Of a stretch of 64,000 bases of DNA, positions 55,101 to 64,000 are shown in pieces. The DNA lies in assembly GCA_963989385.1 (NCBI GenBank), contig OZ022511.1, positions 31,490,503 through 31,554,502 of the forward strand, given 5' to 3'. The stretch comes from Ctena decussata. Lineage: Eukaryota > Mollusca > Bivalvia > Lucinida > Lucinidae. The notes beneath the pieces were generated by a model. It was not told the DNA's origin and did no database searches. It was given only the letters and a program-made list of their open reading frames with translations. The stretch's first letter is position 1, and every line of letters begins with the position of its first letter. Made by a program: the position numbers and the translations under genes.

Positions 55101-58100
55101 AGTGTAGACCCAACCAGACTGCTCCTCTAGGAGCAGTCTGATCTGGGTCTGCACCAGTTTGCTCAGACCTATCTGTCCCAATACTTTTTACAGTAGACAG
55201 AGATCCAACATGTGTCCTGAAACAAAATTTTGGTAATTTGACTAATTTCATTATCAAAGTTAGAAACAGAATAGACTCTAGAGAAGGCTATGGTCCTCAG
55301 CAGACCTGATGCAAAGATTTTAAATAACACTGCTGATCTATTTATTGACATACTTGTGCAAATGTTCATAAAGGAACTGAATGGTAAAAGATTTTGTTAA
55401 GATGAAACTATTGAAACCATATTCAGAAAAACTAAGGATGTTTGGTATAAATTAGGATGTATGAGGCAGGTTTATTTGAAGGTATCTGACAAAATAGTGT
55501 AGACCAAGATCTGAGGAATAGTCTGATCTTGGTATACACTGTTTGCCTTCTGTAAGCACTGCACACACTTAAGGAGTAAAATTAAGTACTGCACACACCG
55601 TATTAAAGTAGTAAAACCAAAATCAGCTTTTAGGACAATTACATCAACATATTACCGATAGATGTTTCAATATACAAAGTCCCACCTTTTGGTATATGGG
55701 ATAGAATAACCCATTTGCCGTAATTTGCCTAAATTTTGGTACACCTAAATTAATTCATTTTCCATTTGGAACAAATGGAAAACCAATTATTTTAGGTTTC
55801 CCAATACTTACGCACATTACAGTATATACCAAACTTAAATGACATTTTTAGAAAAAATACACACACATACACAAATGAGCCGTGACATGACAAAACAACA
55901 AAGAGGTTGTGCGCTCAACGCAGACTCAGATCAACCTGGGCATCCGCCCAGTCTGATCAGAGTTCGCTGTCGGCATGGAGGTAGCTTAGACCCTTCGCTA
56001 CCCTTTAAGTGCTTAGCAAAGAGTCTGGTCAGACTTGACGGATGTCCAGCTGCTCTGTCTGCGCTGGGTGTACAACCACATTGTTGGTTTTCTCATGTCG
56101 CGGCTCAAATAGAGGTTGTCTCAAAGTAATCACCCAATAAGTCTAATGATCCCTGCCGCATTGTGCACATGCACAGGCTGAGTTTACATACACCGTTAGA
56201 CACGTTTTCTCATGACGCAAATCATGTCTGTTTTTGTTGATTCAGATGATCAGTCTAGCAGTGTATCAACAGCCAAGTCCGATTCACCCCAGAGGAGGCT
56301 GTCAGAGGAAAACTGGGATGAGGAGCTGGCCAGAGAGAATTACTCATCAAAGGAGAGCAGTGTGGAGAAAGAGGTACAATGCAGTTATCCGAAATACTTG
56401 CTGAGTCAAAAACATTAACCATTTCTGTATTACTGTAAAAATTCTAATATTCATGATGATCCATATATCACTGTCTACTGCGCAAGGTTATGATTTTTGT
56501 AAGAGGTAGATTTTAGGGTTCCTATATTCAGGGGTTTTCCTAGGGTCCAAAATGCCATTGGCCTGCAGGGCCACCTGGACGGAAAATCTACTGGCCATCC
56601 CAATTTTCAACTGGCCCGACTATTTTTCCAATGCGGAATATACAGGACTAATTATATTCAATAAAATAAAGCACCATTAAAATGTATGATCCTTTATCAC
56701 CAAATATCCAGTCTTATCTGTAGTTGTTAGTATCCGAATGTTTAAGATAATTAACCCATTATAAGCCAAGTCCGATACCTCATGATATAGCAGTGAGGTT
56801 TTCTTGTAATTGGTGCATCCAGTAACATAAGAGCCAACTGTGTCCCTAGTTTTACAAATTGAACATTTCATTCCTAGGGCATCATCAAACTCGAGCCACT
56901 TCAGGCACTTGAAAATTTTCAGTCAGCCACCCAGATTGAAAGTACCGATGGCGGTCAGACTGTTCGTATTTGTCTCGGGTGGCTTTTTTTCTTCATCGGA
57001 CTTAAGCAGCTGTTTTTGTTTTTTAGATGGCGGGGGTTGAAATAAGCGCAGAAGTCCTTTGGGGTCCATTTTTTTACATGTGACTTCTGCGATTCATCCC
57101 CAAACTTCATCGGTCGGCCATATTGTCTATTTGCAATGCGAGGAGAAATTTCATTGGATTAAACATTTCTGATCGTCCAATGAAATCATCCGTAGTAAAA
57201 CGAAAGTAGACTGGTTTTCAGATGGTTTTCGCTTCAAGTTTGAAACAAACTGAATGTCCCGAAATGACTCCCCGAAATTCAACTGGCCTGACGGACCTGC
57301 TACATTGGGATTTAACTGGCCCGAGGCCAAAATCAACGGGCCCGGGCCAACGGACCCGCGCTTAAAAAAACCCCTGTATATTTGTAGCAATTTGATTTTT
57401 GTATGAGGATAATAATATATTATATGTCTGAATACAACAGGAATTTACAAGAATCATTACTCATGTGTCTCTGTCTACTGATGCTTACTGCAATCCTGTG
57501 CACAGTTTAATGGCAGTACCCAAGGCTTGGGCATCTGTGTACTTTCGACACATTTCTAGTTTAAAAAAAATCTTATCTTGGGCAGTTTTCTCATTTTGCA
57601 CAAGTATATGTAGTTTGGCAAGCTTTACCATGATTATGGTAAATATTTTGACTCCTTGATAAGTAACTGTAAATATCAAACAAATGAACAAGGTGATTTT
57701 GCTGCCAGGAAATTATACATGCACAAACAGCGCTGGAGAGAAGCAGACAGTGCAGACCCAGAGCAGGCTGTTCCTGAGCAGTCTGATCTTGGTCTACAAT
57801 GTTTACGCAGGCCCTGTTGTCCCAAAAGTTAGAGTCATGTTGGTAATATAGTGGGTCATCACCATATTCAGTTAGGACAGTTTTCCACCTCCAAATAAGG
57901 CCGCGTTTACACGAGCAAAGTTTCTATGTCACAGAAACTTTAACAAAGAAAGTATGACAAACATTTTGCGTTTACACGGAGCAAATTATTTGTTAAAGAA
58001 AATGTGCCACAGAATCTTTGTCATATAAACTTTGGCAATGAAATATTTGCTGCAGTGTTCACACGACCAAATATTATTCGTCAAAGTTACCTGCAGCAAT

Positions 58101-61100
58101 GAAACAAAATCTTTCTCACATTTTCCACGCTTATAGCAAAGTTCTTTGTTACGTAATCTTTAGCAAACTTCTCTGTTTACACAGACAAATTTAATTTATC
58201 GAAGTAACTTAACCATATATATTTGTCAAAGAAACATTGTCATATTTTGGCATTCACACGAGCAAATTTTTCTGTGGCAAACCTACTTTGTCATAGAAAC
58301 TTTGCTCCTGTAAACACGGCCTTAACCAGATAAGTATGGTACAATATTACATTTTAGGTGCAGTCTGTTACCAATGACATTCAGAATCTACAGCTGTCTT
58401 CAAAGTCACAAAAAAGTTCTAGTCGTGAGCCCAAAAGAAGATCAAAACGTCCTGAAATACAAAGATATGTGCCTAAAGGCAAGATCTTAGAACAGCAAGA
58501 TCTTTCTGGAGGGGAACCAGTCATTGAAACATGGGTTGATGGAATTGATTGGCAGAAAGACGGTTCTCACAGTCCTAGTCCAGTGACTGATATTGCCTCC
58601 CCTTCACCTCGCAAAATTGATATCAAAAACATGCAAGTGACTGTTGTAAATGAAAAGGTACAATCTCCTAAAGATACTGACCAAGGACAAAGAACTGATT
58701 CAGTGCCACAGTCTAGGCAGCAACAGGTGAAAAACCAGTCTAGACCTGAAAGAGGTCAGCAGGGATCAAAAGGTCAAGGTCGTAGATCTGGTCCCAGGGC
58801 TGACGTAAATCAGAAAGTGGTTAATGACAAATTCCAGGAGAACAAGTATGAAACTAGAAAGACAGATAATACAGAGACAAAACAAAATATAAAAGATGTA
58901 CAGACTATGAAAGATGACCTTGATAAAGATCCAAAGCATGAATTGTTTATTGTTCCATCAAGACCTAGCACTATAGGACAGGAAGCGCAAAGGTCAAGTC
59001 CTATTGTTGGGGATGATAAGAATGAGAAAATAGATGAATCAGCACCATCTGTTATTGAAGCCCATCCCAAACCTAGTAACCTTGGTAACACACAGACACT
59101 GAAGACAAAGTCAAGGTCATATGATAAGTTAAATAAGACAGAAAACTGGGATGAGGAGGATTTTTACCCTGATCCCTCAAAGTTAGGAACTCTTGTGTTT
59201 GAAAGGAGTAGAAGTTCTGAACAGCTGAACCTCACTGGGAAGAATGCTCGACCCCCTATACCAAGGAGTGCTTCAGGAGGGGCATCTAGGTCACCGAAGA
59301 AGTTCACATTTTCTTCTATGAGGAAACGAACTGACAGTTTCAGCAGTGACATAAGTACAGGTAAAATTTTACTAAGTTTGTAGAAGTGCTTTAAGGATGT
59401 AGATCCAGATTAGACAGATCCCAAAATCAGAGGGTTTGAACTAGTCTGCCAATTTTGCATCCTGCCAAGACTGTCCAGAATATTTGGCTTCTGCCGAGAC
59501 TGTCCGCGATCTCTTGCTTCCTGCCAAGACTGCTGTGCAGGATAAAAGGCTTCCTGTCAAGACTGTCTGCATAATTCTACTTCCTGCTGAGATTCAGCAG
59601 GAAGCAGAGTCATGTGGACAGTCTCGGCAGGAAGCCAAATATGACAGACAGTCTCGCAGGAAGCAAAAATTGCTGACTAGTTTATACCCCGTGAAAATAT
59701 GTAGATAGAGAAGGCTTGGATATTTAGTTTTCCTCTATGAAAGCACAGGAAGAACTCAGTGACAGCGCTGGTATTGGTATCATGGCCCACAAATGCTAAC
59801 TTAATTATGGGATGGGAGCATTTCTCCAGATAAGAAGGGGTAACAGGGAGAAATTAGGGATAATTTTGCTTCTTTTTTCATAAAAACATACATTGTGACC
59901 CCTTATTACAGCTGTCTTACCAAGGTGGTTCTAATGAGGGGTCACAAGGTATGCTTTCAGGAGAAACAGGAAAAATCATCTCTGAATTATCCTTGTTACC
60001 CCTTCTTATCTCAAGCACTGTGGGAAGCATTTGTTTAGATGAGCTGTGCTGTGGAAACTGCAGGTATTGTAAATATGGAAACAATTGCATAAATTTTCCA
60101 TTTATCTTGTACAAAATTTGTAGATAGAAAAGGCTTGGATTTTCAGCTCAGCTGTATGATAGTACAAGAAGAACTATCAGTGACAGCACTGGTTTCAGTG
60201 TGATGGCCCATAAAATGCTACGTTGAGCTGCGACAAAGTGGCATGTGCATAGACTCAGATCAGCATGTGCATCTGCCCAGTTTGACCAGAGTCTTTGCTG
60301 TGTGTGCTTAACAGGAAGCTAAGCATCTAAGCAAACTCCATGGGGACAATGAAGATACCCAGGCTGATCTGAGTCTTTGCTGGGTGCACATGCCACTGTG
60401 TTGGTGTTGTTGTGTCACGGCCCAATTATGCATTAGGAAAGCATTAGTTTAGATGAGCTGTGTGCTTTGGAACTGCAGATATTGTAAACATGGAAACAAT
60501 TGCATTTTCTCTGAATAAATTATGTTTCCAGTCTGCCATATTTGTGCAGCTATAAGACGGTCTTCCCATCTAGAATGGTTCTAGTTAAAAACAAGTCTAG
60601 TGTGATTCTCGTATAAGGTGGCTTTTTGACCTTCCAAACAGTCCCAAAAATCTAGATCCATCTTGTTAGATGGATCTGGACTTTTAGGGGTTGTTTTGGA
60701 AGGGGAAAAAAGTCTTATCTGGTAATGTTAAAATGAAATGGCAGTGGAATTTCTGTTTAACATGTTTAACGGCCACCTGAGACGAATGGATGTTCAAGGG
60801 AGGTGGCTGAACACTGCTGGGAGGTCAGATATATAGTAAACCATCCCTAACCAGTATGCATAAACCAGCAGATCATAGATTCTAATTGATCACTGGCCCA
60901 TCACTAGAGATCTCAGTGCACCCACTTGGCTTCTCAAAGTTTATCAAATTGCCATCCTGTCAATCATCTTGTTTCAATGTCTATCAGACTATCACTAACA
61001 GTTACTTTGCAGTCTTTCAGTTTCATCTGATATTGGGCCATAATAAAGTTCCAATCTGCTAACTGTAGTATATGAGAGAAGTAAATTTTCATTAGCAATA

Positions 61101-63897
61101 TTTTCACTTAGCTTAATGCTGCATTTTATATTGTTTAACTAGGTACAGGCAGTGATTGGAGCACTGAGGACCTGGACTTTGATAATGAAGGAGAGACAAA
61201 AGTTATTGAATGGGACAAAGAAGTGGAGAGGGAACTTGCCTTACAGGTAAAGCTTTGGGGGTTGCTTACAAGTATACATGGGGAGGGGCGGGGGAGGTGT
61301 GGGAGGTGTGGGAAATGAGGTCATGGACATCTAATAAAGGAGAGACAGAAGTAATGGAATGGTACAAAGGTAAAGAGAGAGGGAACTAGCCTAACAGGTA
61401 AGGGTGAGAGGAGAGGGGGATAGAGTCTGACCTTACAGGTAAGTTAGGCAGAATGCAGGGAGGGAAAAGGGGGGAGGGGGGCAGAGGGGTACTGGAGCGT
61501 TGTTGAAGAAACGGCAGAACTTGGTGTTGGATAAAGAAGTGGATAAAGAATGTGTCATAAGATGATAATGAAAGGGTGGAGGTGGGCTGGGTTGCAAATA
61601 AAGACGGAGACTATGGTCTTGGACTTTGATGGTTTAGAAAAAGATAAAAGCTATATAAACAGAGCTTGAGATATTGGAAGAGAGGTGGGAGTAGAGGGGG
61701 TGGTTTTACGGGAGTAATAGGGGCAGATTTGATGATAGTTCTAGATAATTTCTGATTATGCACCATAAAGACATGATGTTGCCCTTTGGTGGCCCTGACA
61801 TAGTGATGGGGTGGAACATAATTAGCTGTGAAGATAGAAGAGAAATTTATATATAAAATATAGGTCTTCTCCGAATTTTAAAAACTGTTTACACTTTCTA
61901 GTTCAGTGGTGGAAAGGTTTATTCACTGAATAAGGGATGTCACACCTGTCTGATTTAGCATACTATGCATGTGCAATCAATGCACTGTTCAAAATCTCTT
62001 ACCTGGCTAATTGTGCGTAAATACATGCTTAGAAGCCATGCATCCTTCGACTCCTTAAAAAGGCCAAATTCTGAACTTCATGATTCCAATGCTAATACTC
62101 TACTGTTGAAATATTTGAACTGGTTTCATTACTAAAACTAGATATTTGTGGAAACTGGACCTATAGACAGCTATTCAGAAGACCTTGAATAAAGGACATA
62201 TGCAATACTGAAGGTCTTGAGAAACAGTTTTCAAACTATTTATAAGAACTTGTTGACTGGCTTTCGCCATGGCAGTATAGGCTTTGCAGAACTGATGCTT
62301 ATCAATATATCTCTTTGCATAGACATCATTGGACTCTGATATATCTTTCCCTCTTCATCTTATTCATTTTACTGTTTGCCTTGCACATGCATATACTTGG
62401 ATTTTTACTCAAAGTGATATAAAAACACAGGTGTGAATGTGGTCTTATAAGCAAATAAAGTTCAAAAATGATCTATAAAACCTGCACCACCTCACTAAAT
62501 ATTGGGACAGGAATGTCTGGGCAAACACTGTAGACCAAGACCAGACTGGTCAGGGACAGCAATAGTATTTCCCATTTTGCCAGCACCTTTGTGCCAAATT
62601 GATGATAGTCAAATCAGCTAAGTTTCAGGTAAAATCAACTTTATTTAGGTTTAAAATGGCATCTGCTGCAGAGATGGCTTCTGTCAATATCAAAGCTGCT
62701 ATGATAAGGTATTATATCAGGCATAAGCAGTCAGCTGTAGCAGAATAGGTTTAAATAGTGCTAAAATGGGCAGTCAACCTTAGCGAAAAGTGGACTTGGC
62801 GGTTCCGCATCAGACCTGTTCTTAAAATTTGTATAAGACCTATACCATAAAAATTCCCAAAATTGGGCACCTAAAATTTTTACATGAACATTGCAGTTGT
62901 GCATCCAAAAGATGCAGATGGAATGCGAAACAGTGTAGACCCTGATCAGACTGGGCATCTGAGTCTTGGCTGGGTGCACATACCACTTTGTTGGTTTTGT
63001 TTGTCACAGCTCATTTATACAAAGCAGAACAAAGTTTCCTGACTTATTGTTTGCTTTCCTTGGCGTAAACAAATTTTATTTCAATTTCATACAAGTTTTG
63101 CGCAGGTTACAAATAGTATACAATAGCAAAAGGGTCTGAACGGAAGCCAGGGGCTTATTTAGTTCATCTCCTGACCTGATTTGCTTTCCGTGACAAGGGA
63201 GGCAATAAAAAAACGGCAGAGCTGCTTCCCATTAAAGTTTACTTATTAATCATTTGAGCCGCGACGTCAGAAAACCAACAATGTGGTTGTGGGTCCATCG
63301 CAGACTCAGATCAGCCTGGGCATCCGCCCAGTCTGATCAGAGTCTTCGCTGTCCCCATGAAGGTAGCTTAGTCCCTTGGCAACCTTTTAGCGAAGAGTCT
63401 AGCCAGACTGGGTGGATGCCCAGGCTGATCTGAGTCAGCGCTGGGGGCACAACCACATTGTTGGTTTTCTCATGTCGTGGCTCATTTGCCTTAATAGAAC
63501 AAAGCAGAGAAGCAATTCAAGTGTCATGTCTAAATAGACATTGAGATCTGAGACAAATGAGAAATGTCAAATGTGTGCATTTTATATCTATCATTTAAGA
63601 TTGACTTTGCTTCTGGCATTGAACAAAATTTTGTATATATGTTTCTGAGAAATTAGTATTTCATTATGTATGGAAAAAATTTCCTTGCACAGATATTGGT
63701 TTTTCATAACTGACCAAACAGTGACCTATAGGAAAGATACTTCGTCAGCGGCTGAAACTTCAAGTATTGGGATACTGTGATTTAAGTTCAAAATTCCTGT
63801 TAAATCTAATGTTAAGAACTATTTGGGTTTGTAAAAGATCTATAAACTGATGCTTACTTTTATTTCATTGCATTCAAAGGACCATAATCAGAAAGAG
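47544..63897 (+). CDS. Coiled-coil protein with two RPxxxxYxP motifs (R3HCC1L- or SMG6-like N-terminus)
   Basis: Six exons with agreeing phases: 47544-47646, 54824-54973, 56246-56373, 58358-59360, 61143-61246 and probably 63880-63897, 502 codons so far, continuing past the window. The start is AAAATGGCC, a strong Kozak context. Exons 1-2 form a charged Glu/Lys/Arg coiled coil (about residues 10-60) ending in KRPTIGIYQPPS. Exon 4 has a second such motif, KRPEIQRYVPKGK. Three acidic Trp motifs follow in the chain: ENWDEELARE, ENWDEEDFYPD and SDWSTEDLDFD. The rest is Ser/Gln/Lys-rich and disordered. RPxxxxYxP motifs of this kind occur near the N-terminus of R3HCC1L and as exon-junction-binding motifs in SMG6. 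Which family this is depends on the C-terminal domain, which is outside the window. Introns are packed with mobile elements. Confidence 0.75.
49125..49155. repeat. Poly-C tract
   Basis: Long C run within the foldback arm; the mirrored arm has a G-rich tract at 48645-48667. Confidence 0.9.
49276..50733 (-). pseudogene. LINE insertion with broken reverse transcriptase
   Basis: A 5'-truncated LINE inserted in the foldback arm. Direct repeats GAGGC lie at 49271-49275 and 50734-50738. The tail is (AAAG)n/GATA-like at 49276-49292. RT words on the minus strand: QHGFRSGGSCETQL, MDFAKAFDKVPHRRL and SGVPQGSVLGP (50339-50740), then a frame break. AKYLGVEITDDLEWGQHINE and the C-terminal domain follow (49547-50107). 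The palm FADD block falls in the broken part. It is related to the LINE at 42617. Confidence 0.85.
49357..49395. repeat. A-rich (AAAT)n tract
   Basis: A run followed by AAAT repeats in the LINE 3' region. Confidence 0.85.
51252..52022. repeat. 770-bp inverted-repeat module
   Basis: TTAGGATAGCCGTAAATTTA at the left mirrors TAAATTTATGGCTATCCTA at the right. GTCTGTAAATTTACAGAC-type subterminal palindromes repeat at both ends. TAGGATAGCCGTAA also occurs directly at 47958-47971. Confidence 0.75.
52208..52285 (-). mobile_element. tRNA-derived SINE head
   Basis: Minus strand: GAGCCCAGGTAGCTCAGTGG (A box) and CGAGACCGATTCCCTGAGG (B box). Imperfect arms. Confidence 0.5.
53027..53868 (+). mobile_element. 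hAT-like deletion derivative, copy 1
   Basis: The ends CAGGGTTTTTTTTAAG and CCTAGGAAAACCCCTG are short inverted repeats. TACCG lies directly at 53022-53026 and 53869-53873. It carries a plus-strand frame (53293-53637) reading DPKGLLRLFQPPPSKKQK, HRYFQPGWLTEFKCLKLL and MKCSICKTRD, then VTGCTNYKNTSLQYHEVSD. This is the N-terminal Cys-containing domain of hAT/ZNF862-like transposases as I know them. The catalytic part is absent. Confidence 0.75.
54266..54504. mobile_element. Foldback MITE family A, copy 6
   Basis: Opens TTGAGCCACAACATGACAAA and closes TGTAGTATCGCAGCTCA. In intron 1 of the plus-strand gene. Confidence 0.8.
54824..54973 (+). CDS. Exon 2
   Basis: Acceptor ATATTTTCAG, donor TTCAAG-GTAGTG, phase 1 in and 1 out. 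Encodes the Glu/Lys/Arg helix, KRPTIGIYQPPS and HRQQLEAGEDADSIQ. A MITE starts 8 bases after the donor. Confidence 0.8.
54982..55195. mobile_element. Mariner-like MITE, family C copy 3
   Basis: Starts TATGGTAAAAAATTCTAAAA and ends CCCAATACTTTTTACAGTA. The central palindrome is GACTGCTCCTCTAGGAGCAGTC. It begins 8 bases after the exon 2 splice donor. Confidence 0.8.
55876..56106. mobile_element. Foldback MITE family A, copy 7, with AAAT duplication
   Basis: GAGCCGTGACATGACAAAAC to CTCATGTCGCGGCTC, flanked directly by AAAT on both sides. In intron 2. Confidence 0.85.
56246..56373 (+). CDS. Exon 3
   Basis: Acceptor TTGATTCAG, donor AAAGAG-GTACAA, phase 1 in and 0 out. Encodes DDQSSSVSTAKSDSPQRR and ENWDEELARENYSSKE. 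Confidence 0.8.
56529..57376 (-). mobile_element. hAT-like deletion derivative, copy 2 (inverted)
   Basis: The reverse complement of copy 1 at over 90 percent identity by eye, including MKCSICKTRDTVGSYVTGCT on the minus strand. Ends CAGGGGTTTTCCTAGG and CTTAAAAAAACCCCTG. TATATT flanks both sides (56523-56528 and 57377-57382). In intron 3. Confidence 0.8.
57899..58321. mobile_element. TIR element just upstream of exon 4
   Basis: GGCCGCGTTTACACGAGCAA plus AGTTTCTATG at the left mirrors CATAGAAACT plus TTGCTCCTGTAAACACGGCC at the right. Subterminal TTTACACRGAGCAAAT-type words repeat inside. It ends 36 bases before the exon 4 start. Confidence 0.85.
58358..59360 (+). CDS. Exon 4, 1003 bases
   Basis: Acceptor ACATTTTAG, donor GTACAG-GTAAAA, phase 0 in and 1 out. 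Encodes 334 residues with KRPEIQRYVPKGK and ETWVDGIDWQKD. A Gln/Lys-rich middle is followed by ENWDEEDFYPDPSKL and a Ser/Arg-rich end (PPIPRSASGGASRSPKKFTF). Confidence 0.88.
59458..59670. repeat. Inverted array of CTTCCTGCCAAGACTGTC words
   Basis: Five left-hand copies of (G)CTTCCTGCC(A/G)AGACTGTC are followed by three right-hand mirrors such as GACAGTCTCGGCAGGAAGC, meeting at CTGCTGAGATTCAGCAG. It could fold into a long stem. Confidence 0.8.
59806..60024. mobile_element. Palindromic MITE
   Basis: CCAGATAAGAAGGGGTAACA mirrors TGTTACCCCTTCTTATCTCA. An inner TGTGACCCCTTATTA mirrors TAATGAGGGGTCACA. Confidence 0.8.
60224..60424. mobile_element. Foldback MITE family A, copy 8
   Basis: TTGAGCTGCGACAAAGTGG to TTGTGTCACGGCCCAA. 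Shorter and more diverged than copy 1. Confidence 0.75.
61143..61246 (+). CDS. Exon 5
   Basis: Acceptor TTTAACTAG, donor TTACAG-GTAAAG, phase 1 in and 0 out. Encodes GSDWSTEDLDFDNEGETK and VIEWDKEVERELALQ. Confidence 0.8.
61331..61402 (+). pseudogene. Decayed duplicate of exon 5
   Basis: AATAAAGGAGAGACAGAAGT through GGGAACTAGCCTAACAGGTA matches the last 60 bases of exon 5 and its donor. An in-frame TAG and indels break it. Weaker echoes (CTTACAGGTAAG at 61432, TCTTGGACTTTGATGG at 61617) suggest further copies. Confidence 0.7.
62843..63013. mobile_element. Chimera of family C and family A MITEs
   Basis: The left part (to about 62945) is family C: TACCATAAAAATTCCCAAAA, then GTGCATCCAAAAGATGCAGA and AACAGTGTAGACCCTGATCA. 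From CTGATCAGACTGGGCATCTG it becomes the right half of family A and ends TTTGTTTGTCACAGCTCA. Confidence 0.75.
63255..63484. mobile_element. Foldback MITE family A, copy 10, with ATTT duplication
   Basis: GAGCCGCGACGTCAGAAAAC to CTCATGTCGTGGCTC, flanked directly by ATTT. One of the best-preserved copies, in intron 5 of the plus-strand gene. Confidence 0.85.
63880..63897 (+). CDS. Possible 18-base microexon
   Basis: Acceptor TGCATTCAAAG, donor AAAGAG-GTAAGT, phase 0 in and 0 out. Encodes DHNQKE. The donor is a perfect consensus. The short length keeps confidence low. Confidence 0.45.
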
Positions 63898-64000
63898 GTA
63901 AGTAATTGTTGAAGTAAGTAGTCCATGGTAACCTCGCGCACAACGTTCTAAGCTCAAGTACTATAAAAACTTAGTGTATATTGTCAGCTTTTCAGTTCAC

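Larger units (their letters stand above)
59700..60510. repeat. Tandem duplication, each copy with a different MITE
   Basis: GTAGATAGAGAAGGCTTGGA...GGCCCACAAATGCTA (59700-59799) repeats at 60120-60219. GTTTAGATGAGCTG...GGAAACAATTGCAT (60033-60094) repeats at 60446-60504. The first copy has a palindrome at 59806-60024 and the second has family A copy 8 at 60224-60424. Confidence 0.75.

Overview
This window is animal nuclear DNA and reads as a bivalve mollusc. The evidence is spliced genes with GT-AG introns and consistent phases, LINE-type reverse transcriptases, tRNA-derived SINEs, many short palindromic or TIR elements, a Helitron-type terminus, long microsatellites and a Penelope-type minimal hammerhead ribozyme. 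Nothing prokaryotic is present. The bivalve assignment is an inference from the repeat flavour, not from a database match.

Genes, left to right. (1) 12518-13747 (+): an inward-rectifier potassium channel (Kir/KCNJ) whose whole coding sequence lies in one exon behind a 5' UTR splice acceptor. (2) 21278-33691 (-): nine phase-consistent exons that I recognise as SPATA22, the meiotic partner of MEIOB. The first small coding exon was not found. A poly(A) signal follows the stop. (3) 47544-63897 and beyond (+): a new gene model with six exons, a start codon and a coiled-coil N-terminus. It has two RPxxxxYxP motifs and repeated acidic tryptophan motifs, and is best compared with R3HCC1L or SMG6-like N-termini. 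Its 3' end lies outside the window. (4) 47408-47464 (-): a single good exon of an unidentified gene, just upstream of gene 3 on the opposite strand.

Most of the rest is mobile DNA. 0-11 kb holds a 70-bp minisatellite, a 194-bp MITE, a Helitron-type 3' end carrying a SINE with 13-bp target duplications, LINE remnants and the hammerhead ribozyme between TA repeats. 14-21 kb holds mariner-like and foldback MITEs between the convergent Kir and SPATA22 genes. The SPATA22 introns carry a 156-bp tandem array, a SINE and several MITEs. 34.9-40 kb holds a 5.1-kb pair of long inverted repeats enclosing a LINE. 40.2-42.1 kb holds two nested DNA transposons. 42.4-45.8 kb holds a long, largely complete LINE pol ORF. 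Intron 1 of gene 3 (47.6-54.8 kb) holds a stack of nested elements: a 4.1-kb TIR element, a long-arm foldback inside it, and a LINE inside that. It also holds one of two inverted hAT-like fragments that bracket exons 2 and 3.

Three features recur. Several elements start with 5'-CAG and three of them have 5-bp target duplications. A roughly 240-bp foldback MITE with GAGCC ends occurs ten times. MITEs sit very close to splice sites in gene 3. All homology statements come from reading the sequence and from memory of protein families; no search was run.
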